A DNA stretch of 64,000 nucleotides from Limnoperna fortunei (Eukaryota > Mollusca > Bivalvia > Mytilida > Modiolidae), in NCBI GenBank assembly GCA_944474755.1, contig OX104119.1, forward strand, positions 1,054,001 to 1,118,000. The letters run 5' to 3'. The notes beneath the pieces were generated by a model, which was not told where the DNA came from, did not search any database, and saw nothing but the letters and a program-made list of their open reading frames with translations. Shown here piece after piece: positions 12,224-23,170 of this stretch. Numbering within the stretch: position 1 is the first letter of the stretch; each line of letters begins with the position of its first letter. A program made the position numbers and the translations under genes.

Positions 12224-12895
12224 TTCACGAAATGCGTCGGTCCGACGGACAAAACCGATATAATAAAGCTTGGACCGGTTAAAAATTGTGTTTCGTCGGT
12301 CTGAAAGTTCGACATTGTTATGATCGAAGTTCAAGTTGCCCTGATGGTTCATTCACAGAAAATACTTATATATCGGTAGTACTGATTCACACAGACTTCC
12401 AACTTTTGAGTAAATATGTAAAACCAATAAAAATTGCAGATCCTGCGTAACTAACTCATTTTTTAAACATTTTAGTGTGGCAAATGGATTAAGCGCCATT
12501 TGTTTATTTCCGGGATACGTCTTATTACCAACAGCGAGAAATGAGAAAAAGGCAGACTACAACGGCCTTTAATGAAAAATCGTAACTGTTTGATAAACAA
12601 ACTCTTTAAAATGGGGTTGAAACTCAAACGTTTGTTTAAAACATATTTTATTTTAATCATTGGCTTTGATAATATATAAAATCTAGTAAGCTGAAATTGA
12701 AGGAATAAAAATAACTAGTCATCAATAACCTCATGATAATTTCTGTAAATGGTTGTCCCATGGAGCAGTTGCGGTCAGCTTTGTGAATTATTTCTGTGTA
12801 TAATAAAATGTTATTTATATTCTTTTGAATTTTGTCTGTGGAAGTTGGTGGACCGAATGTCCACCATTCTTTGGAAAGATTTCGTGAAGACTGCC
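12224..12895. mobile_element. TIR DNA transposon O, non-autonomous
   Basis: Terminal inverted repeats AGTCTTCACGAAAT (left, ~12224) and its complement (right, ~12895) split the B phrase agccatggcggccatg. The flanking GCCATGGC occurs on both sides, consistent with an 8-bp target duplication. Because that octamer is palindromic, the exact duplication length cannot be settled. The octamer length fits hAT-like elements (inference). No transposase frame is present. Confidence 0.65.
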
Positions 12896-13342
12896 ATGGC
12901 GGCCATGTTGGTTGGTCTGAGGCCATGATTTGAGCAAAATTGGTAGAGGACATTTTACTGATGATGTGTGCAAAGTTTCAAAGCAATCCCTTCAGTGGTT
13001 TTGGAGAAGATTTTTGAAGAAAAGTTAACGACGACGACGACGGACGCCAAGTGATGGCAAAATGGGGGTCCTGTCTGCGAGTACCTCTGGCTTCCCACAA
13101 CTAATTCTTTGTGATTTCCAACAGATGATTTTATTAGATTTTTTTTTAAGATAAAGTGACTGTAATGTTGTATGAAATCAATGTACGTACCTTGTTAGTA
13201 ACATGTCTGCCCATTCCATTGTCATTGATATCCGATTGGCTTCGTCCATCTTAATACGTAAATGTGTCTTGGAGATAGGGAGAATAAAACATTCATATGC
13301 ACAATCAACTTTGCTTTAGGAGAAATTTTCTCATTATTTGTA

Positions 13343-15534
13343 GTCCGAGAATCCTCTGCCGTCCAAGGCTTTTATTTATTTTTTTTTTGCGTGGGACGTC
13401 AGAGAGCTCTCTATAAGCAAAACAGTGGATTTTGCGACACTGGTCTGGGTAGGCAAATCTCATCTTTCCATATGTTAACAAACATTTTCGTACAGTTAAA
13501 CTAATATAAATCGCTTCTTTAGACATTTGTCTCTATGAATATAATCATCATACCTTCAATCAAGCTACCATATAAGTGGTTTTTGCCGGGTGATTTAATT
13601 TTCGCTATATTCGAAAATAAAAACACGCGAAGTATTAAGACAAATGATAGAGTTATTCATTTTGAATATGGACTGCAAAAATTACATTGTGCCAAAATAA
13701 ACTCACACAGTTTTTTAACAAAAATCCTAAATTTTCCCCACGCGAAAAAAAAACACTTAAGTTATACAGTAATTTAAGCACTGGACTTCTCACATTGGTG
13801 TCACGTGACTTTTTGTTCAAAATAAAAGTGAAATGTCCAGATGTAAGAGTATCGATGGAAATTAGAAATAGTCTCAGAAATAGACTTAAATCATCTTGAT
13901 TAAAGGTATGATTATTATATTCATAGATGAAAAAAAAAGAAGTGAATTATATCTGGTTTAACTGGACAAAAATGTTTGTTTACATCTGGAAAAGATGAAA
14001 TTTGCAGACCCAGACGGGTGTCGCAAAATCTGCTGATTTGCTTATGGAGAGCTCACTGACGTCCGATGCAAAACCTGGAATCCAAATGACTTAAACTAAA
14101 TTAAAATTTTTGAAATTAACAGTGTCAGTCTAGTTGTTATAGCTTTTAAGTTTCTGTGCAAAAAATTAAACATTTCTTCAAAAAATTTGTTAAATACAAT
14201 AACTCCTATAAGGTGCCATCGACAATTTCTGAAAATTAAATGGTTTTTAGGCATTGTCCTTTAGGGTACTTTAGAAATTTACAGTTTTACTCTACTAATA
14301 GGTGTGTTATAGACTAATTTATAATTAAAAAACTGTTTATTTGTCCAAATTCATAATGAAAGGGCAATAACTCCTATGAAGAGTCATCTTGCAATTTTGG
14401 ACTAAGCAATCATTTGTAGGGCTTCTATTGCTGATCATTTGTGCAATTTACAGTTTTAATCTAGCTACTAAAGTTTTCAAGTTACATGACAAAAATCGAA
14501 AATTTCTGAACAAAATTGTCATTTAAGGGCAATAACCCTTTTAAGGAGTCATCTGACAATTTCAGACCAATTAAATGAATTGTAGGGCTTTTTTTGCTGA
14601 TCATTTTTGCAATTTATTATTTCACTCTTGAGCTTTTATGGTTTTATTACAGGACAAAAACATAAAATTTCATAAAAATTGCAATTTAAGGGCAATAACT
14701 CCTATAATGAGTCATCTGACAGTTTCAGACTTAAATAGTAATTTCTAGGGCTTGTATTGCTGATTATTTTTGCTATTAACAGTTTCACTCTAGCTGTTAC
14801 AGTTTTTAAGTTATAGGACAAAAACGGAAAATTTCATAAAAAATTGTCATTTATGGGCAATAACTTATTTAAGGAGTTGTCTGACAATTTCAGACCAATC
14901 AAGTGAATTGTAGGGTCTTTATTGCTGATCATTTGTGCAATTGACAGTTTCAATCTAGCTGCTATAGTTTTCAAGTTACAGGACAAAAACGGAAAATTTC
15001 ATAAAAAAGTGAATTGTAGGGCTTTTATTGCTGATAATTTTTGCCATTTACAGTTTCACTCTACCTCGTATAGTTTCAGGTTATATTGTAAATACCAAAA
15101 AAATTGTCAAAAATCTTCAAAAAAGGGCAATAACTCCTACAAGACCCCAATACACAACTTCGCACTAATCGTAACTATTGTAGACCTTAATGTGCTGATC
15201 AATTTGAAGTAACGGTTTTCTCTATAGCTATTATAGTTTTTTAGATAATGATCAAAAACCTGTGTTGACCCCCCATTTTCTATTTTTAGTAACAGCGGCC
15301 ATATTTGTCTGTTGATCAACACCCTGGGTACAAACTTGAAACTAGGAACCCTAAGGATGATTGTGGCCAAGTTTGAAAAAAATAGCCCAGTGGTTTCAGA
15401 GGAGAAGATTTTTGAACAGGTTTACGACGGATGACAGACGACGAACGCCAAGTGATAGCAAAAGCTCACATGGACCTTCGGTCCAGGTGAGCTACAAAAA
15501 GAAAAAAAATGTTGGACCGCAGAGGATTCTCGGA
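13343..15534. mobile_element. TIR DNA transposon M with a K repeat nested inside
   Basis: Left end GTCCGAGAATCCTCTGCCG (13343). The right end is its near-complement, ending attctcgg at 15534. TA lies outside both ends (left tta/gt, right aa/tac), suggesting a Tc1/mariner-like TA target. The inverted arms extend inward for several hundred bases: ttttgcgacactggtctggg near 13430 pairs with cagacgggtgtcgcaaaat near 14010, and atcataccttcaatcaag pairs with cttgattaaaggtatgat. A family K element (14076-15500) splits the right arm. No transposase recognised. Confidence 0.7.
14076..15500 (+). repeat. Family K repeat, copy 2, with intact 3' hairpin
   Basis: Homologous to 2470-5380 from cctggaatccaaatgactt onward; the 5' palindrome is missing. 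It ends in a hairpin at 15463-15493. Outer arms are AGCTCAC and GTGAGCT, inner arms TGGACC and GGTCCA, around TTC, followed by acaaaaag. Internal frames are not genes. Confidence 0.8.
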
Positions 15535-15539
15535 ATACA

Positions 15540-17249
15540 TTATTCGTAGCTTATTTGTAATAGTTTTTCATTATTCGTAGTAGTTAATCAATATGAATTG
15601 TGGTTGGTCATTATGCGTAGTAGTTGATCATGATGCCTAGATCATTATGCATAGAAGTAGGTCATTATTCTTCGTCAGGGACTCCAACGTCATGACGTTA
15701 TATATTGGAAATGGGAAATTTTAGAACTGGGACAGTGCTTTCTACACTGAATATCTCCAAAAATTTTAATAATTGAGCTTTCAAACTTATATCAGAATGT
15801 TCCTTATATTTTTCTCTTTAATATTATATATTTTCTATAATAATCGTCGATATTTTCCGTGAACAAAAATAATTGAAAATGGACCGCCCGAGTCGCGACG
15901 TCGCAATGCGGTATTTTTCGGCACTGGAATTTTTGAATGAATGCGTGATTCACTCGTGATCGAAACGATGAGCCAATCATTTCGCCGCTTTAAAATACCA
16001 ACCAATGAAAAGCTGGGATTCTCTAGTTTCTAAAAATATTAGTTTCTTTTTGGTGTGACTTTGGAAAGCACCTTTATCGATCGATTTTTTGGAAATTACG
16101 CATTTTATGTCAAGTAAACAGTAAGTTTTAACGAAGAAAATGTCATCCCCTGAAAATTCATATATTGTTCTCTGTTCCTTTTTAATTACAAAACCGTAGG
16201 TGACCTGGCTCATCGTTTTTTTAACGAATTAAATACGATAACCTTCACAATATTTTACGTTCAAATATTTTCATGTCGGACGTCGTGATGTTGACAGTAA
16301 ACAATGACGTTCGTTTGATTTTAATGACTTCTAAGGACCATATCGCCTATCTTTGGACAATTCAACAGTATTGGCGACCTCTTTAAATAAAAGATTACAT
16401 GATCATGACCTCATTTTTGATTTTCACCACGATGTAGCCATATATTATTTAGTAAACAAGGTAAATAAAATAAAAATAAACCAGGAAGTTTGAATTCTGT
16501 CTAACTTTTTTGTTTTTACATCTACATGTACTTAAACTTTACTTAATAAACAAATTATAATGGAACTATCAATTTCATATAAGAATTTGAAAAAAAAAAT
16601 GGGTGAAAGGGAAGATTATGTCTTCCAAAAGTTGAAAAAGAAATAATTTGTTTTTGCTAGGAATGGCAAGAAGGGCAATTTTTATAAAAAATCTAATTTG
16701 TCTCATGAAAACGGCCAGGTTTCTCTACTTTGTTTTTGTTTTGTTTCATTTGGAAATATTTTAAGTTAATATTCAAGTTTGATGTTAATTCTTGTACAGT
16801 TTAGTTGAAATGTATGAAGATGAGAATAAGGGAAGTATTGTTTCTTATTATTAAGAAATTTTAGCTATTAATGGAAATGTCAGTTAGAAAATATGTCAGA
16901 TATAAAATTTAAAAGTGATCGAGTACAAACGTTATTAAAGTTTTAATTATATTATAAATGAAAAATTAAGAAAAAATAAGATACCAAAAATTTCTTTCTC
17001 TTTATATTTATGTAATTAATTTAGTACAAAACATTATAAATGTCAAACTTGTCCTATGTTTAATATCAAATATTTTCCTTTTTTGATGTCGCCTCTATAA
17101 TTGTCTGTTAATGTCTCGCAAAAAATCTCTGTCACAGTTTCTCAGCATCTACATGTACATGTATTTTATTTTAGCATTTACATATCATTGATATTGTCAT
17201 TGAACATGTTGAAGAACCATATGTACTTTGTGTTTAATTTATTTTGTAG
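15540..17249 (+). promoter_or_regulatory. CpG-richer, possibly promoter/5' region of the plus-strand gene ending at 17359
   Basis: Bases 15880-16330 hold many CpG sites (cgcccgagtcgcgacgtcgc, gacgtcgtgatg) in an otherwise CpG-poor neighbourhood. A possible donor ACAAG before gtaaat occurs at 16459. This would suit a first exon, but I cannot connect a coding exon in phase to 17250. Bases 16460-17240 look like intron. An acceptor-like ttttattttag lies at about 17174. Confidence 0.3.
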
Positions 17250-17359
17250 TGGATGAAACTGAATCTACAGTTCTTCAGGCATTAGACAACCTTCTGCCTG
17301 TGTCCAATGGAAGGTTATTTGAAGTACAGGAGCAATCTAAAGTAGACAAATTGTTTTAA
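17250..17359 (+). CDS. Terminal coding exon of an unidentified small gene
   Basis: A strong acceptor (taatttattttgtag) precedes an open stretch of 35 codons ending in TAA. Its residues begin DETESTVLQALDNLLP and end with QSKVDKLF. The composition is acidic/amphipathic with no cysteine or membrane segment. An AATAAA signal lies 140 bp downstream. The incoming phase is 1 (two bases before GAT). I do not recognise the family. The exon sits on the strand opposite to, and inside the largest intron of, the Roc gene. Supporting evidence is the splice site, codon pattern and polyA signal. Upstream exons were not identified, so it could also be a processed or isolated exon. Confidence 0.55.
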
Positions 17360-17498
17360 ACTCCTCCATATTGTTTAATATATTGTTTAATATATTCAAC
17401 TGTTAATGTATTACTTGTGAGGTTGTGAGCAGCTTTACAGTGTAATTTTTAAAATAATGTACATATATTAGCTAATTAATATATATCATTTACTGATA

Positions 17499-17504
17499 AA
17501 TAAA
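17499..17504 (+). promoter_or_regulatory. Polyadenylation signal AATAAA
   Basis: Canonical AATAAA 140 bp after the stop codon at 17359, in an AT-rich 3' UTR-like stretch. It supports a plus-strand transcript end near 17520. Confidence 0.5.
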
Positions 17505-17589
17505 TTATAGTTTAAATTTAGAAAGCTGTTTGTTTTAATGATATACTGGTTTCTGATTTTGGAAAAAAAAACGAATTATGTTATTTTAA

Positions 17590-18400
17590 AATGGATATAG
17601 GACTATTTATGGTGGCCATATTTTATTCCACTGATATATATATGCTGGAATCTTGTTTTGTTAATATAAGGAGTACATAAAGTATATTCGAAATAACCTT
17701 TGCTTGCAGTTCCAAGTGTCCACGACAACTTCTCCATTATATATTTTATATTTTACATATGCCTGAATGACCATGATTCCTGAGAAAAATTGTTTTTTTT
17801 TCTATTTCAAAGTGGCCGCCAGCAGCCACTTTGGGTGGCTATATTTCTTTCCATTTGGTATGATGAACTCTCTTTTTGTTAAGAGATATACTGTCACAGC
17901 ATATCCTCACATTTCTGATAGTTTTAGGACGGTTCATATTATAATTTTCAAATACCCGACCATTATTTTTTGACATAAATGGTCAATTTCAGATTTCAAA
18001 ATGGCCGCCGGCAGCAACTTTGGGTGGCCATATTTAATTTTCAATGGTATGCTGGACTCTATTTTGTTAAGAGATTTACTTTACACATCACATACTTACA
18101 TTCCTGATAGTTTTATGACGGTTCATATTATAGTTTTTAAATACCTGACCATTATTCTTGACATAAATGGTCATTTTTAGATTTCAAAATGGCCGCCAGC
18201 AGCCATTTTGGGTGGCCATATTTAATTCTTTATGGTATGCTGAACTTTTTTTAGTTCAGAACGCTACTCACAACAGCACACACTTACAACACAGCAAGTT
18301 TCATTACAATTGAAACAATAGTTTTTAGACTGATGGCATTACAAATTTGGTCAGGACAGCTTTTTTGCTTATATTTTCACTGTGCCATTGAAAAAAAGTC
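17590..18400 (+). repeat. Tandem array, ~188-bp unit, 3 to 4 copies
   Basis: Units begin near 17804, 17992 and 18181, with a degenerate one before. Each contains tttcaaaatggccgccagc, agccactttgggtggcc, gttaagagatatact and ggacggttcatatta. Copies drift, and the outer ones are most degenerate. The GCCATTTT/AATGGC core occurs in each unit. Confidence 0.75.
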
Positions 18401-18961
18401 CAACACCTTAGATGCCATTTTTGGAGGCATATGTTGTAGCTATAAATTTAAATATATAGTAACTAAGAGTTTTATCCAGTAATATCCATAATGGTTAGTA
18501 GAAATTAGCAATATTAATACTTCATTCCATTTGAAATTTATTTTCTACCATTTTATACACCAAGACCTACAAGTTCAGTCAGCCTTTTTTCAAGTTTTTC
18601 CAAATGCAACCCTGAAATTAGCAATTTTAAATATGCGTAACTTTTTTATTTGTTTATTTTTGCTATGGGTTAAGTAAAATGAGATCTATCTGTTTTTATA
18701 TTGAAATTTATTATTCCTTATTCCTTATTACACCAGTTTTACCCTGGAGTCCCTATCTTCGTAAATTCTTCCTCGTTCATCCTATGTGTATAATCCTTCA
18801 TTCAATATTCGGAATGCTTTATTCTTACTTCTTTAATTATGCTTCGTTCATTTCTTTCTTCCAAAAAGCTTATTCTAAACAAGTTTTTTTTTTAATTAAG
18901 AAATACAAATACAAACGAAAGAAGAAAGAAATGTGAAAATAAGAATTATGAACTTATAATA

Positions 18962-19215
18962 TGGGATAATGAATTTACAATAAAGAATATATAACTAAGA
19001 ATACAGAATTAATAATAATGAATTAAGCATGACAAACGATGAATTATGGATGAAGAATAATGAATTAATAATGACGAACGATAAATTGATGATAAAGGAT
19101 GATGAATGAAGGATGAAGAATAATGAATTAAGAATGACGAATGATGAACGAAGGATGAAGAAAGATAAATGAAGCATTATGAATTTTGACCCCGATGGCA
19201 TTCCATAGGTATTGG
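18962..19215 (-). repeat. Dispersed repeat with GATGAA-rich core
   Basis: Imperfect tandem of gaagaataatgaatta and aatgacgaatgatg. It is the reverse complement of the repeat at 1735-1860, including the flank tttgaccccgatggcat. No gene. Confidence 0.6.
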
Positions 19216-20075
19216 GCTTGAGGTTTCACCTTTTAACACAATTAACTGACTTCTAGGAATATTATGGAAGAAACTCTTTCGATCCACCTGTTTATTTTGC
19301 CTTCTGTTCCTTAGTGATCCTAATGCTTTGATAGACTATCAAAAGCTTTGCTGAAGTCCACAATTAAGTAAACAATCTGTTTTCCACAATTGAGGTTTCT
19401 TGTTACAGCATCAAAAATCACAACAAGCTTGGTTAAACAGAAAAGTGCCTTCCAAGATCAATGTTGAAATCATGAAAACTACTGTGGTTAAATCCAGGAA
19501 ACAAGTTACTATTAAAGAGATAAGTTCCATTGTCATTCCCACAAGTATGAAAATGGTTGATGTACAATTTTCTAGGGAGGGGGTCTGAAAAAGTGTACAT
19601 TTTCTATATGAAATGGGAAGCTGAGCTATCAAAAACTAACTAGTTAGATTCCAAGTCAGTTCATCTAAATATACAATGACACATGGGAAAATGTATACAG
19701 GACAATATACATCTAAAGAAGGTATATAATTTATAGATTAGAAACAATACATGATTGGTGTTAAAATGCAATAACAACAACAATCTTATAAATCCTATCT
19801 CAGGAGCTAGAGCATTATTCATCGATATTAATGTAAAGACTAATACACATATTCTCCATACTAAGTAAGTGTTCGTTTTTCAGACCTGTTTAGAGTTACT
19901 GTGAATAAGGTTTAACCTTGAGATGGTTTTGGTGACATTTTAAGTGAAATTCAACATAGTTAAAGTAGTGGTAAGTGACACTTCCAATAACATCTTAAAA
20001 AATAAAATTCACTATCAACATAATTATAAATTCAACTTGGAAATTTACAGATTTACATTTCAGCCTCTACAATAC
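19216..20075. other. Intronic sequence
   Basis: No convincing exon, repeat family or RNA gene recognised. It forms the donor side of the 19.4-kb intron of the Roc gene. Confidence 0.4.
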
Positions 20076-20324
20076 CTTTATCAATTATCCACTGTCCATC
20101 ACTAAGCCTGATTTCACACCCGTGAACAACATCTACCCCATCAGTGCTTTCCACATCTTCAATGGATTTTCCAAGCAGTCGCCGCAATAGACATGTTTTA
20201 CCAACTCCCTTTTCTCCAATGATCACAATCCTTATGCAATATCTTGTTTCTGTGCCAGACATAATAATGTCTAAATAAAGTCCTTTATCTTCTTCACTAA
20301 ACTGTTGAATGGCTACAGGGAGTT
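20076..20324 (-). CDS. Exon encoding Roc GTPase P-loop
   Basis: Encodes about 83 residues. The N-terminal linker ELPVAIQQFSEEDKG leads into a beta strand and P-loop, RIVIIGEKGVGKTCLLRRLL (GxxxxGKT). STDGVDV and CEIRLSDGQW follow, typical of the switch region of animal Roc/ROCO domains. The acceptor is tattatttcag before base 20324 and the donor is AAAG before gtattg after 20076. Both are phase 1, matching the exon at 426-668 downstream and the one at 24271-24360 upstream. Reading through the acceptor would give an in-frame ATG at 20376, so an alternative internal start cannot be excluded. Roc domains bind and hydrolyse GTP and signal through COR, kinase or death domains; the effector here lies outside the window. 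Confidence 0.85.
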
Positions 20325-20989
20325 CTGAAATAATATACTGAAATATGTTACCCATCTTTAATTTGTTCCATGACATTTAAAGATTTCAATCATGTCAACA
20401 GCACCTTTAATTAAGGAAAGTCAATTATAACAGTGAATCATTTCAAAAGTCTATTAATTAACTTTATGAGCAAACTTTAGACCGGATATAATTATTACAG
20501 GCATAAAATGACTGTCACAGTAAAAATTATTGTCTGACACAACGTTAGCAGTCTTTTACAAACATTTTTGCAGTCATTTGCATGCAATCTCAGTCAGTGA
20601 CTGGTATTTACAGTAATTTTTTAGCCAGTAGCGAGTACTGCCAGAAAATACATTTTTATTGTATTTGATTAACAACTAGATACTGAAAATGCAAATTAAC
20701 AAACCATACATTTTTCAATTGTGTTTTCCATGACATACAGCTTGTGCACATTTATGTACATATTTACCTTTTCAGAAAAAAAAAAATTTCTGATGTACAT
20801 TGATGTACCATAAATGTACATCCAAAATCGTGTAGGTTACCTCATGTTATGTATCAAAGGGAAAGTCGGTGACATAATATTTTATTATGACATTTATGAC
20901 AAGAAGTTGGGTAGCTTTATTTAGCTAAGGCATATAGCTATCACATGGTTTTTGAATAAAAAGGTCAAATTTTGTTGTCTGCTCATTTA

Positions 20990-21315
20990 ATTTGTGGTGT
21001 AAACAAAGTAGCAAAAGGAAAAAAAGAATTGAGTAGTGACACAAAGGGAGTTATTGTGAGATTACACAGGTCGGGATTGGAGCATTCAGAAATATTAGAT
21101 TGAACATTCCTAGGACAACAGTTTCTGGTGTAGTAAGTCGATTTCAGGAGAGAGATAATGTTACAAACATAGGAGAACAAGGTGCACATGCAAAGTTGAA
21201 GCTACTAAGGCTAGGGGAATTCTAAGGATCGTAAAAGAGAACAGAAAAAGGGTGTTGTCAGATGTGACTGCTCTTTTTGATAAAAGGAATGTTAGTAAAA
21301 CTGTATCTAAATAGA
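20990..21315 (+). pseudogene. Tc1/mariner transposase N-terminal fragment
   Basis: Three overlapping frames read as a Tc1-type helix-turn-helix region: LSSDTKGVIVRLHRSGLEHS, then LNIPRTTVSGVVSRFQER, then ARGILRIVKENRKRVLSDV. At least two frameshifts and a stop separate them. The catalytic DDE part is missing because another retroelement piece begins at 21369. Immobile remnant. Confidence 0.75.
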
Positions 21316-21368
21316 CAATTAATTCAGAGTACTTTGTAAAAACAAATGAAAACTGCCTCAATCTGTGT

Positions 21369-21880
21369 TCATCGACAGCAACATTCCAGCAGCTCCAGCG
21401 TATGGTGTGTACATTTCACAACTTATACGTTATTCTGGACCCTGCGATCGTTATTCAGATTTTCTAGACCGATCACTGCTGTTGACTGCTAAACTACTCA
21501 AACAAGGTTTGTTGTACCTAGGTTGATGTCATCTCTCCAGAAGTTCTATGGTCGGTACCACAACTTATTTGATCGTTACGGGAAATCAGTGTCTCAAATA
21601 CGATCTGACATTTTCGCTGAGTCATAGGTAGTGTTTCCTATTCCTGGATTTGACTTTTCCCTAGACAAGACAATGAGTAACTCGACGGGTGTCTAATTAG
21701 AGGCAGGCACTGCTTACTCGTCCGGAGCACCTGAGTGCACTCATGGTTTTTATTGGGTTCGGGTTACTCTCTTCCTGTGTTTTATGTTGTTGATTTTTGT
21801 GTTGTGTTTGTCTATATCCGGATTTGTAACTGTCCCTTGGTTTTTGGCTCTTGTTGTTCGGTCGGTTTTCTTTGCTACTT
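21369..21880 (+). pseudogene. 3' fragment of an RT-bearing retroelement
   Basis: Frames read SNIPAAPAYGVYISQLIRY and, after a frameshift, LMSSLQKFYGRYHNLFDRY. This resembles a C-terminal tail I recall following the reverse transcriptase in many invertebrate retroelement proteins. The downstream 3' part includes an open stretch at 21735-21917. No RT motifs remain. The class (non-LTR or Penelope-like) is not decidable from the fragment. Confidence 0.55.
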
Positions 21881-22079
21881 CTTTAAAGCCCTTAATCAGA
21901 AAGAGCTGGACATTTAAATTTTAGCTATTCATGCATGACTCAACTTCAAACTTCTAATCTGGAAGATAGTCATATAGTACAATGTAGATGAAACAAGTTA
22001 GAAGTTTAAAATTACCTGAGTCACACATGAGTAGCTGCAATTTAAATGTCCAAGCTATCACTGATAAAGGGCTTTAAAG
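21881..22079. repeat. Foldback (hairpin) repeat ~200 bp
   Basis: The left arm starts CTTTAAAGCCCTTAATCAG and the right arm ends ACTGATAAAGGGCTTTAAAG. Arms of about 75 bp pair imperfectly across a ~45-bp centre. It lies exactly at the end of the retroelement fragment. It may be a small MITE or that element's inverted 3' end. Confidence 0.6.
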
Positions 22080-22403
22080 AAAACAGAATAAAGCAGTTTT
22101 CCAAACAGCTGTTATCTGTATAAAGTAAAGAATTTGTTGACCAATAGGTAGAAAATACCTGACAGGTCATTGTATTTTGAATATAAAACCAATAAAACTT
22201 TATTATCAAGTTTCCTAGAATATTCAGCTTTAAAAAATACCAAATATAATCTGTTAAGCATGTACGGTTCAAAGTCTATTTCAGGCAACAATCAATGGAC
22301 TGGTTTGCCGTATTTGGTGGTCCTACATCTACAAGTCGATACTAGGATGCTGCGTAACTAAGATGCGTGGTTATATAGTGATGAACTACCTTAATTGCAT
22401 TGG

Positions 22404-22770
22404 TTGATTTGATATGTGTAACAGGCTTTAAAGTGCATCACTGAGATTTCGGGAGTGATTTGATATGTGTAACAGGCTTTAAAGTGCATCACTGAGATTT
22501 CGGGAGTGATTTGATATGTATAACAGGCTTTAAAGTGCATCACTGAGATTTCGGGAGTGATTTGATATGTATAACAGGCTTTAAAGTGCATCACTGAGAT
22601 TTCGGGACTGATTTGAAATGTGTAACAGGCTTTAAAGTGCATCACTGAGATTTCGGGAGTGATTTGATATGTGTAACAGGCTTTAAAGTGCATCACTGAG
22701 ATTTCGGGAGTGATTTGATATGTATAACACACTTTTAATTGCATCATGGAGATCCTGGGAGTTGACATGT
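22404..22770. repeat. 51-bp tandem repeat, 7 copies
   Basis: Unit contains gatttgatatgtgtaacagg, ctttaaagtgcatcactgag and atttcggga. Copies start near 22405, 22456, 22507, 22558, 22609, 22660 and 22711 and are nearly identical. Because 51 is divisible by three, the minus strand stays open for 125 codons repeating ISVMHFKACYTYQITPE. I treat this as a satellite and not a gene: it has no upstream coding context and its drift is not synonymous. Confidence 0.85.
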
Positions 22771-23170
22771 GTGTGGGTGTATGCTTTTTACTTGAATTGT
22801 GAAGATCTCATAAGTAAAACATATGTTCAATACAAATTTTAATTGTCTCAGACATGATTTCATATGTATAATATACTTTTTCATTGCATCACTAAGATAT
22901 GTTGTTTTTTATGTGTAAATATGCATGAGGTCTTGGGAATAATTTTTTATGTGTAATATATATTTTAATTTCATCAATAAGGTCTCAAACGTTCTTTTTA
23001 TCTTTAATATGATTTTTTATTGCATCCCTATTATGGTCTCAGGATTGATTTTATATGTGATATATATGTTTTTAATTGCATTTCTTCTGAGGTCTCAGAG
23101 GTGATTTTATATGTGTTGTTTGGTTTGCTATTTAATTGCATTGTTACAGTCTCAGTATGTGTACGAAACT
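22771..23170. repeat. Degenerate continuation of the 51-bp array
   Basis: Phrases such as gatttcatatgtataatata, attgcatcactaag, gattttatatgtgatat and aattgcatt recur at roughly 50-70 bp spacing with heavy decay. They are older copies flanking the homogeneous core. A further isolated relic lies near 23845. Confidence 0.6.

Larger units (their letters stand above)
9395..13066 (+). repeat. Family B repeat (~480-bp modules), copy 1, with three nested insertions
   Basis: Starts AGGCTCCCAGGAGC and GCTCACCTGAACCTGAAACC. The modules contain ggcaataactcctataagga, gtagccctcatagagcagaa, agccatggcggccatgttgg and aaagtttcaaagcagtac. It reaches gacgacgacgacggacgcc at 13030, after which the 3' hairpin is absent. 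Nested insertions are an AT-rich foldback element (9600-10240), a family A element (10957-11872) and TIR transposon O (12224-12895). Confidence 0.8.

Noticed and set aside
15977..16213. 78-codon minus-strand frame in the CpG-rich region
   Set aside because: No recognisable domain, no splice context and no polyA; the plus strand carries better gene signals nearby.
22391..22768. 125-residue repetitive protein on the minus strand
   Set aside because: It arises because the 51-bp satellite unit is divisible by three. Substitutions are not biased to synonymous sites and no promoter or splice context is visible.
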